The position numbers and the translations under genes were made by a program. Below, one piece after another: positions 1 through 11,518 of a stretch of 64,000 nt of DNA. This DNA is from Patiria pectinifera (taxonomy: Eukaryota; Echinodermata; Asteroidea; Valvatida; Asterinidae), in the NCBI GenBank assembly GCA_029964075.1, contig CM057144.1:11865281-11929280 (forward strand). Reading direction: 5' to 3'. The notes below the pieces were generated by a model. The model was not told the DNA's origin, searched no databases, and saw nothing but the letters and a program-made list of their open reading frames with translations. The stretch's first letter is position 1. The number at the start of each line of letters is the position of its first letter.

Positions 1-860
1 TAAAGCTTCTAAATATATAATTCTTGAATTGCCTTAGAATGCAGGAGGAATCATCGTAGATTTCAAACTTTTTTGGGGCATGCCCCTGAACCCCCTAGCA
101 GGCTGTACCTTCGGTACGCCTTAGACTCAATACTCTTTTATATCAAACCCTCTCCCGTTTTCTGAAAGCTATATATGCGCCCATGTTGTCCTTCTGTAGT
201 TGTCGTTTTCTCTTTAACTTGTACAACATTCCGATAATAATAGAGGCATGTCATATTTTCGCATTGAATCGATCCGGCAGACGATATTGCATTTTTCCCC
301 AAAATGCTTTCACTGTATACATTTTTTTTCGAGATTGCTTTTGACCATCTCTCAGCCGGGGGCGGATTCCGCCCCCCTAAGATCTCGGCCATCGAGTGAC
401 GAAAAATCTTGAAACTCAGTACATGCATAGAACAACTCATCTTTAACATACCCAAGAAATTTCATGACTATAGGTCAAAGGGTTTTGGAATTATGGCAAA
501 TTAATTATTCATATGTACGAATGGTAATTCTGCTCTGTGTACACGACGTATATGGAAAAATTAAGTTTTCACGGCGCGTAGCTGCGCGGCAACCATTGTT
601 CCGATTTTTATGTTTTTGGTATCAAAAGATGCGCAAGGCTCGAGGCTAAAAAGTCATAACAGCTCAGGTCGCGGAACTTTTTTTTCAAGGCTATCGCAGA
701 AAAAGTTGAGGGGGGGGGCGGATTCCGCCCCGGCCCTTTTAGGGTTAAGGGAATAGTTCTTGTGCCAACCTATAGCAATAAAAAATAAAAGTAACAAAGG
801 TTTAAAAAAGAAACGATAAGTTTACAAAACGGTAAAAAAGGCGATTTTGTAAGTCAGATA
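1..860. other. gene-free stretch with near-palindromic GC motifs
   Basis: No coding region is recognisable. Two short near-palindromes built on GGGCGGATTCCGCCC lie near 360-380 and 712-732, and a GGGGCATGCCCC palindrome lies near 75-87. These look like fragments of dispersed repeats, but no element ends could be defined. Confidence 0.4.
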
Positions 861-879
861 AACAGTGGGGTAAAATAAT

Positions 880-1065
880 TCATGTTCTTTTGGGAACAAA
901 AATGCCCGTTCACGACACAAACCTTGGTTTTACGCTAATGCGAAGTTGCATATTCCTGAGTAAAAGTGTGAGGTCATTTCAAGCAGAAACCTCAATGTTG
1001 CAGCTACTTCAGCGCCAAGCTTTGCCAGAATTTTCGATACTTTGCTTTCGTACATTTTCTATTCT
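880..1065 (+). repeat. dispersed repeat, copy 1
   Basis: The part around 965-1035 is clearly similar to the reverse complement of about 54,565-54,640. Both conceptually read through the word FQAETSMLQL followed by a Gln-rich word and LPEF. The shared reading is only a marker of homology; neither copy is an intact gene. This is a two-copy dispersed repeat within the window, of unknown class. Confidence 0.5.
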
Positions 1066-1339
1066 TTGGTGATTCGTTTTTTTGGTTAAATACATGACAG
1101 AAGTAGGTGAGCAAATTTTTCTCACAAATGTTTGTATTTATGTTTCTAAATGTTTAATCGTTTTTGTTTTCGTATTTTATTATGTGTTTTGTTATGCATG
1201 GCATGCCTCACACAAGCTTTTGCGTTTAAGGTCTTGCCTTCTCTTCGGGACTGGATTTTCTTATCTGAATTCTTGTATATCTTTTGTGATTTACCATCAA
1301 CAGGAAATATATGTTATCAAATGTTAAATGTTAATCCTT

Positions 1340-1870
1340 CTTTGAACCTATCCAGACTGCGGTGGTCTTGTCAACATTAACTCGCAGCCCGGACATGTTA
1401 AATGTTTTAAATGATAAATATTTTAAATGGACCTCTCTGTACCATTTAAAAATAACACTGTGTCATCAGCAAATTGGGATATTCGGAATTCAATATCGCC
1501 TACATGAATACCCTGAACATTCTGGTCACAACATCAACAACACAACACACAAAACAGAAAAAAAAAAGAAACAAAAACGGACTTAGGCCACCTTGCCTCC
1601 AGCGCCCAATGCCTCGCTCAAAGGGATTCTGAGAAATCATTTACCATGACTGAGGAGGAGGCCTATAAACAAATGAAATCATCCTGTCTTGTGATTTGGC
1701 CCCCAAAGTAGTTATAAAAAAACTATATAAAAAATCGTGTGAAACCGAATCGAAAGCCTTTTCAAAATCAACAGTAGCAAATTACCTGCCTGACATGAAA
1801 CCTTTTTGATTATTATGGATCAATTGTTAGGAAAAGCATGTAATTTTAAAAGATGTTCAAAAGCGTGATA
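1340..1870 (-). mobile_element. degenerate non-LTR retrotransposon reverse-transcriptase fragment
   Basis: Read on the minus strand, this stretch contains in the correct order the hallmarks of a LINE reverse transcriptase: NQKGFMSGR (about 1,813-1,788), TVDFEKAFDSVS (about 1,775-1,741), a broken ERGI-RQG-LSPFL block (about 1,625-1,570), QFADDTVLFLNG with the catalytic DD pair (about 1,476-1,441), and SGLRVNVDKTTAVWIGSKK (about 1,400-1,340). These words fall in different frames and are separated by stops, so the copy is dead and lacks both ends. The motif wording resembles L1/Tx1-type elements of marine invertebrates; the exact clade is not assigned. Confidence 0.8.
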
Positions 1871-2616
1871 GGGCGTGCATGCACCGATTAACTTATAGGT
1901 GTCAAATAGTTTTCACACATTTAACAGGAGTTGAAATTTGCACAAAGTTGGTTTTTCCAAGTAAAATTCATGTGTCTATTTCCAACATCACCACACTGAG
2001 ATTGTTTGCAATAATTTCTTTTTCATGCAGTTTAATGGTTTTATTGATCGGTATAAACTTTACAACATTTTGTGTTCACTACATTACACAAAATAATGCT
2101 ATCATAGCATGCAAACAAGCGGCCTGTATTATGTGGTGATAATAATGACATGATGCATTATGCTCATGTAGACATGAGCCAAGCATTCACGGTGTAATTA
2201 CGTTCCAGATGCATGCACACCAATATTTCAAATTACAAGCAACAATAGAATTCGTTTCAAATGCTCACAATAAACTGATACTGTCCTCAGGGGCTCGTTG
2301 TTTTTACAATTTATTATGCCATTACTATTTTCAGGAACTCATCGGCAAAATAAAATTTTGTGACAATGCCTGACCGACTTGATTTATGTTTGCAACGGTG
2401 CCTGCTTTCTGCCGTTACAGCCATGGCTTTTTTTTTTTTAAAATCCAGACGTCTCGCCCTCACAAATCGATGATTTTAATAATACCTTAATTAGCTGGCT
2501 GACTGTTTCTATTGTGTGTCTGCCAGCATACGACCGAATTTTAATTTGGTTAAGATCTTTCTTTGTTAGAGTCAGTGAGCATAGTTAAAGGCAAACAAAG
2601 GTTGCCAAACTGGCCA

Positions 2617-2855
2617 GGGTCAATTTCACGGCGCTTGCAAAGCACACAAATTCGCTTAGCACAACAAAACGTCTGGCTTATTAAAGCAGGTTACCAACCA
2701 AAACTCCATGTGATTTTCATGCTAAGCAAACAACTGCTGAATACCAATCACGAGTAATATACATCACGTGGTGTTTTGGTTAATTGGTAACCTGCTTTTA
2801 TAAGCCAGATTTGTTTTGTGCTTAGCAGCTCCGTGAAATTGGCCCCTCAGGCAAC
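2617..2855. mobile_element. palindromic foldback MITE
   Basis: The sequence from GGTCAATTTCACGG (2,617) to CCGTGAAATTGGCCCC (2,855) folds back on itself. Both arms contain a TTAGCACA-type word, a TCTGGCTTAT word and AAGCAGGTTACCAA, over about 95 bp each with a short loop. No open reading frame is present. A fragment with the same end lies at about 39,250-39,305. It is a non-autonomous element with very long terminal inverted repeats. Confidence 0.75.
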
Positions 2856-3279
2856 ACATATCATCGTACATATCAGCTAACAAAAGTAAATGCAATTTTT
2901 CGAGGCAGCACCACGTTTGTGTGATTTCCCTTTCCGCAGATACGTGAAGTATATGCGCAATGAATTTAGTTAGCAATGTAGGAAAAAGAAAATTCAATGC
3001 CGTCAAGATCAAATGCGTCCATTGATTGCAGCTGCAACTTAAAGAACAAGGATTCATTCCCATCAGAAACGAAAGCACCGGGAGCCTGAGCCCAATTTCA
3101 TTGCTCTGCTTACCATTAGCGAATCTGCTTACTGTATAGCAGAAACTCACGTGCTGCACGGTAGGTGTATTTCACTGGTTAACAAGGAATTTTGGCCTGT
3201 GCACATGCGTGTATACACCCCGTAACTATAAGGATTGTGTGCTTACAGCGTTAGCATTGAATTTTTCTACTGGCGCGGT

Positions 3280-3912
3280 AAAGCCCAAGTCACACATTTA
3301 CGGTTAGAGCCACGGTTTACCAAGAATAAATCCATCACGATGAACCGTCGCGATTCGTGGAGAAATCGACTTTCTAAGAATGCACTACGGTTTCAGGACG
3401 GATAGCCACGACTGTCCTAAGGTTTCTCTACGAATACACCACGGTTTGTCAAGAATATAGACGGATTGTTGAAGAATATCGACGGTGTTACTAAGAATAA
3501 TGACGTTAACGCCACGGTTGTCTGCGATTGGGCCACGGATGACCTAGGTTCTCCTACGGCATATTCGTAGTACAACTTTAGCAGAACCCTAGCACATCTG
3601 GGCCTATCCGTAGGACATTCGTAGCGAATTCGTGGAGATTTCTAGCACGAATGAGCTACGAATCTCTACGAATATGCACGAATAGCCACGAATAACACTA
3701 CGAATAAGTACGGTTGTCCTACGGATGTCCCACGGTTGCACTACGGAGTTATGAACAGTTTGAAACTTCCGTAGCCCCTCCACGAATACCCAAGGAATAT
3801 GACGGATAACCACGGATGTACTAAGGATGAAAACGGTAGTCCCACGGTTTATCACGAATTTCAAACCGTGGAGATCCGTAGCTCCAAACCGTGAATGTGT
3901 GACTTGGGCTTT
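3280..3912. mobile_element. MITE with 26-bp TIRs and a degenerate short-word array inside
   Basis: The ends are inverted repeats beginning AAAGCCCAAGTCACACATT, at 3,280 and at 3,912 in reverse. The inside, especially 3,400-3,860, is built from recurring words such as CCACGG, CTACGG, CTACGAAT and GCACGAAT in both orientations at roughly 10-15-bp spacing. There is no ORF with a recognisable product. A clear target-site duplication was not found. Confidence 0.75.
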
Positions 3913-4364
3913 GGCAAAGAATGATGATCGTAAGCGCCGAATTCTGTGTTTAGCAGGGCCTTGCAATTCGGCCCTGATGCCACCCCCGAAAATGGCTGTT
4001 GCCGAATGTAGCCGATATCTTTCTCACGGATGTTTTGCCACATTTCCCAAATAAGCATCAGCACTTTTATAAATTGTTTCTTCCACTTTCTTCAGAATCT
4101 TTAATGCTACCATCTACCTTTATCATAGTTAAATACATTCAGTATAAATATAATGCATAACGATACATTTTCTTCCCATTTTTCATTTCATTACTAAGCC
4201 TTCTTCGGAGATCCTTGGACCAGGTACGCAAACCAGTATGCAATGATGTATTTTTTTTCTTCTAATGTGTTCTTCCAGGCAGACAAAAGAAAAAAACCCG
4301 CCATGATATTTATAAAAAAAATGTCACTCTTTCCTTGAAATATTTTGTCATTTCATTTAAAGCC

Positions 4365-4545
4365 TGGTGCATACTCCGTGCGAAAGCGAAAGCGAACGCG
4401 AATTGGTGACGTCGTGGCAAGCATTCGCGCTGCCAAAAGATGAACATTATTTCAACTGGGGCGAATTTCGCAGCGAACGTTTCATGACGTCCAGTTCGCT
4501 TCGCATTCGCATTCGCGTGGAATATGAACTGGGCTCCCCTTCATA
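4365..4545. mobile_element. MITE copy A with GCGAA-rich TIRs
   Basis: The element is bounded by inverted ends of the form GTGCATACTCCGTGCGAAAGCGAA and, in reverse, GTTCATATTCCACGCGAATGCGAA. Arrays of GCGAA/TTCGC words and an ACGTC motif fill the arms. It pairs with a second copy immediately downstream. Non-coding. Confidence 0.7.
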
Positions 4546-4607
4546 AGACAATGCAAAAAAGAACACATATCTAAATAGAAGCAAACGTTTGCGAAGATAA
4601 GCACAAA

Positions 4608-4792
4608 AGCCCGGTTCATACTTCATGCGAAAGCGAATGCGAAGCGAATTTTACGTCATGCAACATTCGCTGCGAAATTCGCCTGAGTTGAAATTATGTT
4701 CAACTTTTACGAATTCGCAGCGCGAATACTTGCCATGACGTCACAAATTCGCTTTCGCTTTCGCTTTTGCGCCGAGTATGAACTGTGTTTTA
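4608..4792. mobile_element. MITE copy B with GCGAA-rich TIRs
   Basis: This is the same family as the element at 4,365-4,545, with ends GGTTCATACTTCATGCGAAA and the reverse GTTCATACTCGGCGCAAAA. Two members within about 450 bp suggest nested or serial insertion at one site. Non-coding. Confidence 0.7.
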
Positions 4793-4867
4793 GACTTAAA
4801 ACAAAGTTCCACTACTTTAAAAAAATGCTAATTAAATCTCAAACGAAATTTGACAAGGTGCACCTAA

Positions 4868-5238
4868 GGCCAAAAAAAAAAAGTCTCCGGTTTCTGGTAT
4901 GGAGCTTGCCCCAAAAGTGGTGCGGCGACGCGGCTTTTTTACCTGTTTTTTTTTTTTTTTTTGGCTTCAAATGTCGGCTGATGACTGTAAATGGTGCCCG
5001 ACTAAACTTAGTGCAAATATATGGGAGTCGAGAGAGGCCACTTAAATCTTATTCTCGATCATAACCCCATCTAAAAACACGTTAAAATTGTGCAGCAGCA
5101 GAATTCCAGGCAAACCAGTGAGTTTGGCGGTTTTGAAACATCATCTTGTATTGAAAAAAAAACTTTTTCATTTTGCCGACGCGCATGGCTACGGCGACGC
5201 GCGCGCATACCAGAAACCGGAGCTTTTTTTTTTTGGCC
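4868..5238. mobile_element. Harbinger-like MITE, GGCCAAAA TIRs, TAA target duplication
   Basis: A 371-bp element starts GGCCAAAAAAAA and ends TTTTTTTTGGCC, flanked on both sides by TAA (4,865-4,867 and 5,239-5,241). The TIRs continue with a CTCCGGTTTCTGGTATG word. TAA/TTA three-base duplications with GC-starting TIRs are typical of PIF/Harbinger elements (family knowledge); the class is inferred. A second copy in inverted orientation lies at 59,193-59,553 and a more distant relative at about 26,718-27,096. Short readings inside it are not genes. Confidence 0.75.
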
Positions 5239-5299
5239 TAAACAATGGTTAAATAATTATGTGTTAATTAGTTTTTAATGAAATAAATCTGACATTGTA

Positions 5300-8200
5300 C
5301 AATTTCAGTGCATTGTGCATGGGCTAATGAAGTGATAAGTTTCACGCCCAGCGATCTACCAATGTGGTAAGGACAATATTACATTCATAATACTTCTATT
5401 TTACTGCTAAGCCATTTGTTTTCACATCTTTCTAAACATAATAACAGTTTCTATCTAAAACAATGTATGCATTCTTTTTTTAAGTTCATTTTAATTAACA
5501 GACATGTAAATAAAGAAAAGATTTATAAATATTTTAAATCACCAAAGATGATAATAATCACTTTTTGCCAAGATCTGCCTTGTAAAAATCGCACAAAAAA
5601 GTTCGGGGCTAATTAATAATAACTATTCTTCAGCAAATCCGAATTGTCATTAAATGTTTTTTTGACAATTGAGGGCGTTGTATTGAACAACGACTTGTAC
5701 TAGACGGCACCCGTCTTCGATTGCAAGACACCTGTCACTTAGCTTTTTAAATTAGATCAAAGTTAAAAACACATGTTTGTCATGACAACGAAGCGAAACA
5801 GGACGTTTTAAGAGTCAATAAAAATGCTTTTCATTCACAAACCATTTCAATACAGGTTAGATTTAAACAGCATGACTGGTACGCCTACATCCTACCCGTG
5901 TGCAAGAAGTAGTCGGCACACCCACCCAGCGCCACCAACGACAGCTTCTGTCAAGGTACGTGCAATGGCCAAAAGAAGCCATGTCATTATCATTCTTTGT
6001 GTTCTACTTGATTTATGTTTTTATTGATTAAGATCATCACATGAAACAACAAAACCCCCTCATCTCATACTCTGGCAAACTGCAGTGCAGATGAATTCTT
6101 TTCCATTTACACTTGAGTTCACAGGCCCAGACCCGATTACACAAAACCCAGATAGCAATTAATTCCATTCGTATAATTAGGCAACAATTGTGAAATGTTA
6201 AAAGTGTCAATCTACATTTTGTTGGAGCAGACAACGATCGCCCGATCATGATCCGTTCTGTGCTGTATTGTCTCAAGGGGCTACGTCATTCGGACGTAAT
6301 TAACAGTAAACAGAAGACGGAATGAGGGTTTTCATTATTTGTGCCTGGCAAAAGTCGTAAGCGTGTAATTCTTATGTAACAACAAATTGTCAAAGCGCAC
6401 TAACGTCCCACCCAAGTGGGTACGTAAAGCCAATTTTGTTCCCGACAAAAGAACGTAAGGATTTGAAATGCCGCTTAGGCGTACGTTAAAGGCTTGTAAA
6501 GTTCCCGGTAAAAGGTCGTTAGCATAAAAATTGAAATGACTTCACAATTAAGTAATATTTTGACATAAAAATGACAGCATTTTTGTTTGTTTTTACGAAT
6601 TTCATCAGTGATTTTTATTTTAAATTGGGAGCACAAAACCTTTCAACCCGATTATCTCAAGAAGTGCTTTTTGCGTGCCTGGGCTGCTAATAACGACCTT
6701 TTCCTTGTCACACGCCCCTCATGCCCTCCTCGCGTTTGGATCGGTTCCCCTGATGCCAAGACGCTGCGTGCCGCTGACAATCGCTCACAAAATCATTACA
6801 AATGGCATCACCTTGGGTAAACCAACCTGTCCACAGCGCGATTGCCAAACGGATTACCGGACGAAACGTGACGACACAAGTCCAATTAGAACCGCACGAG
6901 ACGTGGGTATCAGAATACTGGAGGCAATTAAAGCAAACCATCTCGCGAGATCATGACATTTTTAACGACACTGCACTTGCTGGATTTTGCTGAAGTCTTA
7001 TTCATGGTCGTTTTGACAAAGCTCGTACCGTTGGCAAACGCTATGACATTGTCGGTGAAGTACTGCGACTTTTTGATTGGCATTTGTTTGGTAACCATTC
7101 TAATTACGCATACCTTACTGAATAAAGACAAAATATGCTGCAAGTACAAACGGTTAAGCCTGATTCCCAGTTGAATTCTGACATGAGTAATGTGCGTTTC
7201 TGTGGTCATTATAATAACGATGATGTTGCTTTTAAATCATTTGAAGGTTCCGAAATTCATAGACTCCGGAGTAAGAATGATAACTTCTTAAAAGTCAAGC
7301 ATGGTTTTTGATGTATACACGGAAAACATATTCATGGAGAGTGTGCTTGAATAGACAGATTATATTCTTACAGTCGTTCCCTCCCAAGATAGCACAGGTG
7401 CATCTAATGCCTTTCTTTGGTTTTGATGCTCCATACTTGCTTACAACTGTTCAGGCATCGAGCGCATTATTGTCCACTCCTATACAGTCTGTTTTAGTGA
7501 ACACAATGCGTTGTCATTTGTAGTAGGTAAATAACCCCTGTCTGTGTGTCAGTGCACTTCTGATCAAGCAAAGAGAGTATGACCAAGTCGTAATTTTTTT
7601 TAACGTTGGAGGCAAATTTTGTGTGCGCACCTATAGGAATACAGTATATTGTGTGCGGTTTAAATGTTACAATACAATATTACATTTTATATGTAATTGT
7701 TGACATGGTAAATACTTTGGTAGCGCTGTGGAGCACAACCTGTGTCAAAGATGCTGTTATGTAATCTAAAAATTGATGTCTCGAAACACTTTGCATAATT
7801 ATTATTACAAGTGTGTCACTCCTTTACATCTGGCCCGTACGACGCTTATTATAAGCGCAGGAGTACTTTCAAATCCTCGCCTTAAAAACCTATGTACAGG
7901 GTTCGAATCCAAGCCAAGTGGCAAGAATATTTGCTGCACGTTTCCTTTTCTTTAGGCGTGCGAGCTACAATGCTATACAGAACTACATAATTTTAGTAAA
8001 GATAGTGATTTAGCTTATCTTACCAAAGAGTCCTTTATTATGAATTAAATTACATGAATTATATCAAATGAGTTACACACTATGCGTTAATTGATGCTTG
8101 ATTTAATACTTTTCGGTGCACATTTAATAATGTTTTCATTTATCTTGATGCTAAATTATACTCAGTTCAAACAATTATATGAACAACTGTGCATGCAGTC

Positions 8201-9100
8201 AAGGTGCAGCGAAAATACCGTGGGTTTCAAAGAGACGAAATTGCAATTTTCCGTTATCAAATTGCGTTAAATTCCCGACAATTTGGCTCTCAATTTCTTA
8301 TCTTTGGTGCTGTAAAGAGTGCGTATACCATGCATACCTAAAAAAAAGCGATTCCTGCCTCATTTGATATGCAACTATGTCACGGCTAGTGGATAAGAGT
8401 AGTTCACAAACTGCAGTCGATAGAACTTTGTTACAACTATATCAAATAAATAAATAAAATCAGTTAATTAATTGTACCATGCACTTGTTCAACTTTCTCG
8501 CTCGTGCAAACAAAATTGTCGGTTGTTTTTTTTCTGGTTAAGTTTTGGCACTACTGACCCATACAGCTTCAATAAAAAGCCCCATTATAGTAATTAATGT
8601 GTTTTTTATTCTGGAAGTTAATCATGCCGGATATTTCGCATCAAAACATTAGTTAAGACAATTTACGTGCTCACGTTTTAATTCAACGTTGCATTTAAAA
8701 AAAGAGAGAAGAAGATTTATTAAAGATGGGAAGGTTGAAGAACATTTTACTTCTACACCACACATTTTTACATTAAATACAGTGCAATAGGTCACAAGTG
8801 CTGAGGCCAATAACATTATGTGGGACGACTGGACAAACAAAGCGCGAAATGACAAAGTAATATTACTGTACATGAACTTACATGTTTCCGTCCGATGTAA
8901 TGATCGTTAGTGCTACAGATGCAGACAGACAAAGTTGACACACAGGATTTGTACGGTCGATTGATTGCTAGGGATGGTCAGATTGGTAGAACGAAACGAC
9001 AATCCCGAGATAAGGTAATTTTTGTGTGCGAGCTTGAATAGACAATATGCCTATTATAAAGTGCGACTGCTGAAAGTAAACGTGCGAAATCTTCGTTTTG
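5300..9100. other. gene-free stretch
   Basis: I see no gene, RNA gene or well-bounded mobile element in these 3.8 kb. All open frames are short and AT-rich with no recognisable motif. A lone GGTTCGAATCC word at about 7,901 resembles a tRNA B box but has no fitting A box or cloverleaf. Confidence 0.5.
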
Positions 9101-9115
9101 AGGAATATTCTTGGC

Positions 9116-10111
9116 TTAGACGTTACCGCTTATGACGGATGTCGTCAGTGGCATGTCGGTGTCTCCCTTTCTACCAAGGAGCGTTTTCAGAGCTTTTCGG
9201 AACTGCTTGTACTTGATGGCGTAGATGAAGGGATTGACGCATCCGTTGGATGCAGCTAGCCCGACCGAGGCGATGTAGATGGCGGAGGTGAGGTCCACGC
9301 CCACGCCCAGGTTGAAGAGGAAGAAGATGACCTCGTTGGGCGTCCAGCACACAGTGAACGCCACGCAGACGATCAGGAGGGTCTTGAAGGTGTTACGGCG
9401 AGCACGCATCAGTGACTCCCCCTGGCCCTCGGGAGCTGGGAGGGTGGATGGACCAGCAGCCGGCGGCCCGTCACCGGTTGTCGCCGCCGCGGTCGCCAGA
9501 CCGGGCACAACCCTTCTCGCCTCTTTCTTCAAAACCATCGCGATGTGGATGTAGACTACCACCATGACAGTGACAGGTATTGCGTAGGTGATTGTTATAA
9601 TGGCGACACCCAGGATCTCCGGATGCTCCACCAATGTCTGCTTACACTGGCCGTCTTCGAAGTACTGAATAAAGAAGCCGAAACTGTTGAACAGAAATGC
9701 CGATATCCAGACAACGAGAATGACAACTATCGCGTTCCGGCGAGTGCCGAGAACCTGGTACCTGAAGGGGAACACTATGGCCAGGTACCTCTCCAGAGTC
9801 AACGCCACCAGATTGAAGGAGGAGGTGAAGAACATCTGGAACAAAAAGACGTTGGTGACCCACAAGATGCAAAGGAGCGCCCCACCGGTCCCCACAGGGA
9901 AGGGGTCCGGGGTGGGGACGACCAGCCGGCTGGATAAGATGGTGACGGAACCCAGCAAATCGATCAGGGCTTGGTTGAAGATAAAGGCGTTGGTCAGGGT
10001 GTGCATGAAGCGAACTTTGGCGATTACTACGCATACCAAACCATTACCAATGACACCCAATACCCCGATCACAGACAGGAAGATTTGAAGGGCAGAGTTC
10101 TGATCAGCCAT
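9116..10111 (-). CDS. intronless rhodopsin-family (class A) GPCR, paralogue 1
   Basis: A 331-residue seven-transmembrane receptor in one exon. The ATG at 10,111 (MADQNSALQ) is chosen because it aligns with the starts of both paralogues; the frame opens slightly further upstream but only with TTG. Visible landmarks: GNGLV with Asn23 in TM1, Asp51 in TM2, Cys81 and Cys156 for the extracellular disulfide, ERY at 107-109 at the end of TM3, an Ala/Gly/Pro-rich third intracellular loop (about 201-230), CWTP at 255-258 in TM6 and NPFIY at 293-297 in TM7. The tail is short. The N-terminus is only about 10 residues and there is no signal peptide, so a small ligand or short peptide is more likely than a large protein ligand (inference). 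Resemblance is to the broad peptide/orphan group and to echinoderm-expanded receptors; the ligand is unknown. Compared with its two neighbours it is the most divergent in loop 2 and the tail. Confidence 0.95.
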   Translation of the reverse strand: MADQNSALQIFLSVIGVLGVIGNGLVCVVIAKVRFMHTLTNAFIFNQALIDLLGSVTILSSRLVVPTPDPFPVGTGGALLCILWVTNVFLFQMFFTSSFNLVALTLERYLAIVFPFRYQVLGTRRNAIVVILVVWISAFLFNSFGFFIQYFEDGQCKQTLVEHPEILGVAIITITYAIPVTVMVVVYIHIAMVLKKEARRVVPGLATAAATTGDGPPAAGPSTLPAPEGQGESLMRARRNTFKTLLIVCVAFTVCWTPNEVIFFLFNLGVGVDLTSAIYIASVGLAASNGCVNPFIYAIKYKQFRKALKTLLGRKGDTDMPLTTSVISGNV

Positions 10112-11518
10112 TTCTCTTGCGAAGCGCAAAATGCAAAAATGAAAACAAATGCTCCAGGCGTCCTTTTTTTCTGGCTAGCAGGATCACTGCTGCACAGCGT
10201 GCATCTCTATTTAAGCTCCCAGGGTATTTCTGCCTCTACACGCGATCGGCTTTTCTTGAGATACACAAACATTACAACAAAAGGATTCTCCGTGATAAAT
10301 TAACGTCCATGCTAGCAGGTTTTTAGTGCAGAAAAAATACTTTCTTAAAAAACGACCATTCAAGAATCAGCATCGATACTATATACGGCCTCACCGAATC
10401 AACTGGCGCTCCTCTGTCCATTATTTGTATAGACTGCTTAGGATTAATTGAATAACAACTTGACATATAATTAAATTCATTAAATTAAATAATTCAATTT
10501 AAGGAATGAAAAAATTCCCGTTTCTTTTTGAATTGCACGAATGCTATTTTGACCCATAATGTCATAATTGTATCGTATAAATATCTCCTAGAGATGTAAA
10601 CAATATATAATAAATCATTAAAAATGTAAAAAAAGAAAGAAATTAGTATGTCGTAAGTTGAATTATATTAACAGAATAACTTGTTACCAAACTAGTCACT
10701 TGGCAAAAGTCTTTTGTCCCACTGTTTCTAAGACTGTGACTGCGAATTTCATGCATGATCAATTTTGCATAAGCTATTGTGATAGCATGATGGCTCGCTG
10801 TCTGAAAGACTTCTTAAAATTAAGATTATTTTGAAAGTTGTAGGCGAACGGAAGTGAGTTTTCAATTTTAACCTAGTTCGAAATAATGTTTTAAGCATCT
10901 ACAAGTGTATCGAAAATATAACTTCAAACTGCTTCCAAAGTAGAATGGTTCTTTTATGGGTGCCCCAAAATAGCTCATCTTGCGTCGAATATAATAGTTC
11001 GGAGACACTGCGAATTAAATAAATTGCATTTTACTAAAAACAACGCAACATTTGACAGTAAAACCCATTCAACATGGTTCTTGCATAGCCATATACATTC
11101 ATGCACATCTCATATTAGAGACATTTTTGTTGCGACCTCGGCCATACCACAGACTGGAACAAGCCGTAGAGCTGTGGACAAACTCGCGTCTGCCATTTTG
11201 AAAATGTGAAATCAAAATTAGTTGGTCCGAGGTCTGATAGACGTAAACCGTCATGGCGCCTAGTATTATGCGTGTCAGGGGTGCCCGTATTGGTGAAACA
11301 TTGTAAAGATTTGGTCATTAACGTGGAAAACACCCAGATCAATTAAAATGTGCAAGAAAGGACACGATGATGTGATTGCAACACTGGTCTTTAACTTTAA
11401 CAACGACGATGATAATATAAAGCTAACTTAGCTAATATAATAGTTCCTAAACAAATTCAAATATGTAAGTGTAATGTGCCCTTACTTTGTGGGTGGTCAA
11501 TTTGGAGCCATGACGCTT
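10112..11518. other. spacer between GPCR paralogues 1 and 2
   Basis: AT-rich non-coding sequence. It includes the upstream region of paralogue 1, where a weak TATA-like word (TTAAATAGA on the minus strand, about 10,215-10,207) is the only promoter candidate, and the 3' flank of paralogue 2. No other gene is visible. Confidence 0.5.

Noticed and set aside
3400-3860. Possible CRISPR-like or satellite array
   Set aside because: Words recur in both orientations at irregular spacing, without constant repeats and unique spacers, and the array lies inside a TIR element of a eukaryotic genome.
7890-7930. tRNA-like B box GGTTCGAATCC
   Set aside because: No convincing A box or cloverleaf, and the flanks do not pair.
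9545-10088. Open frames on the plus strand opposite GPCR paralogue 1, and similar ones opposite paralogue 2
   Set aside because: Shadows of the real minus-strand receptor genes, with no conserved product among the paralogues.
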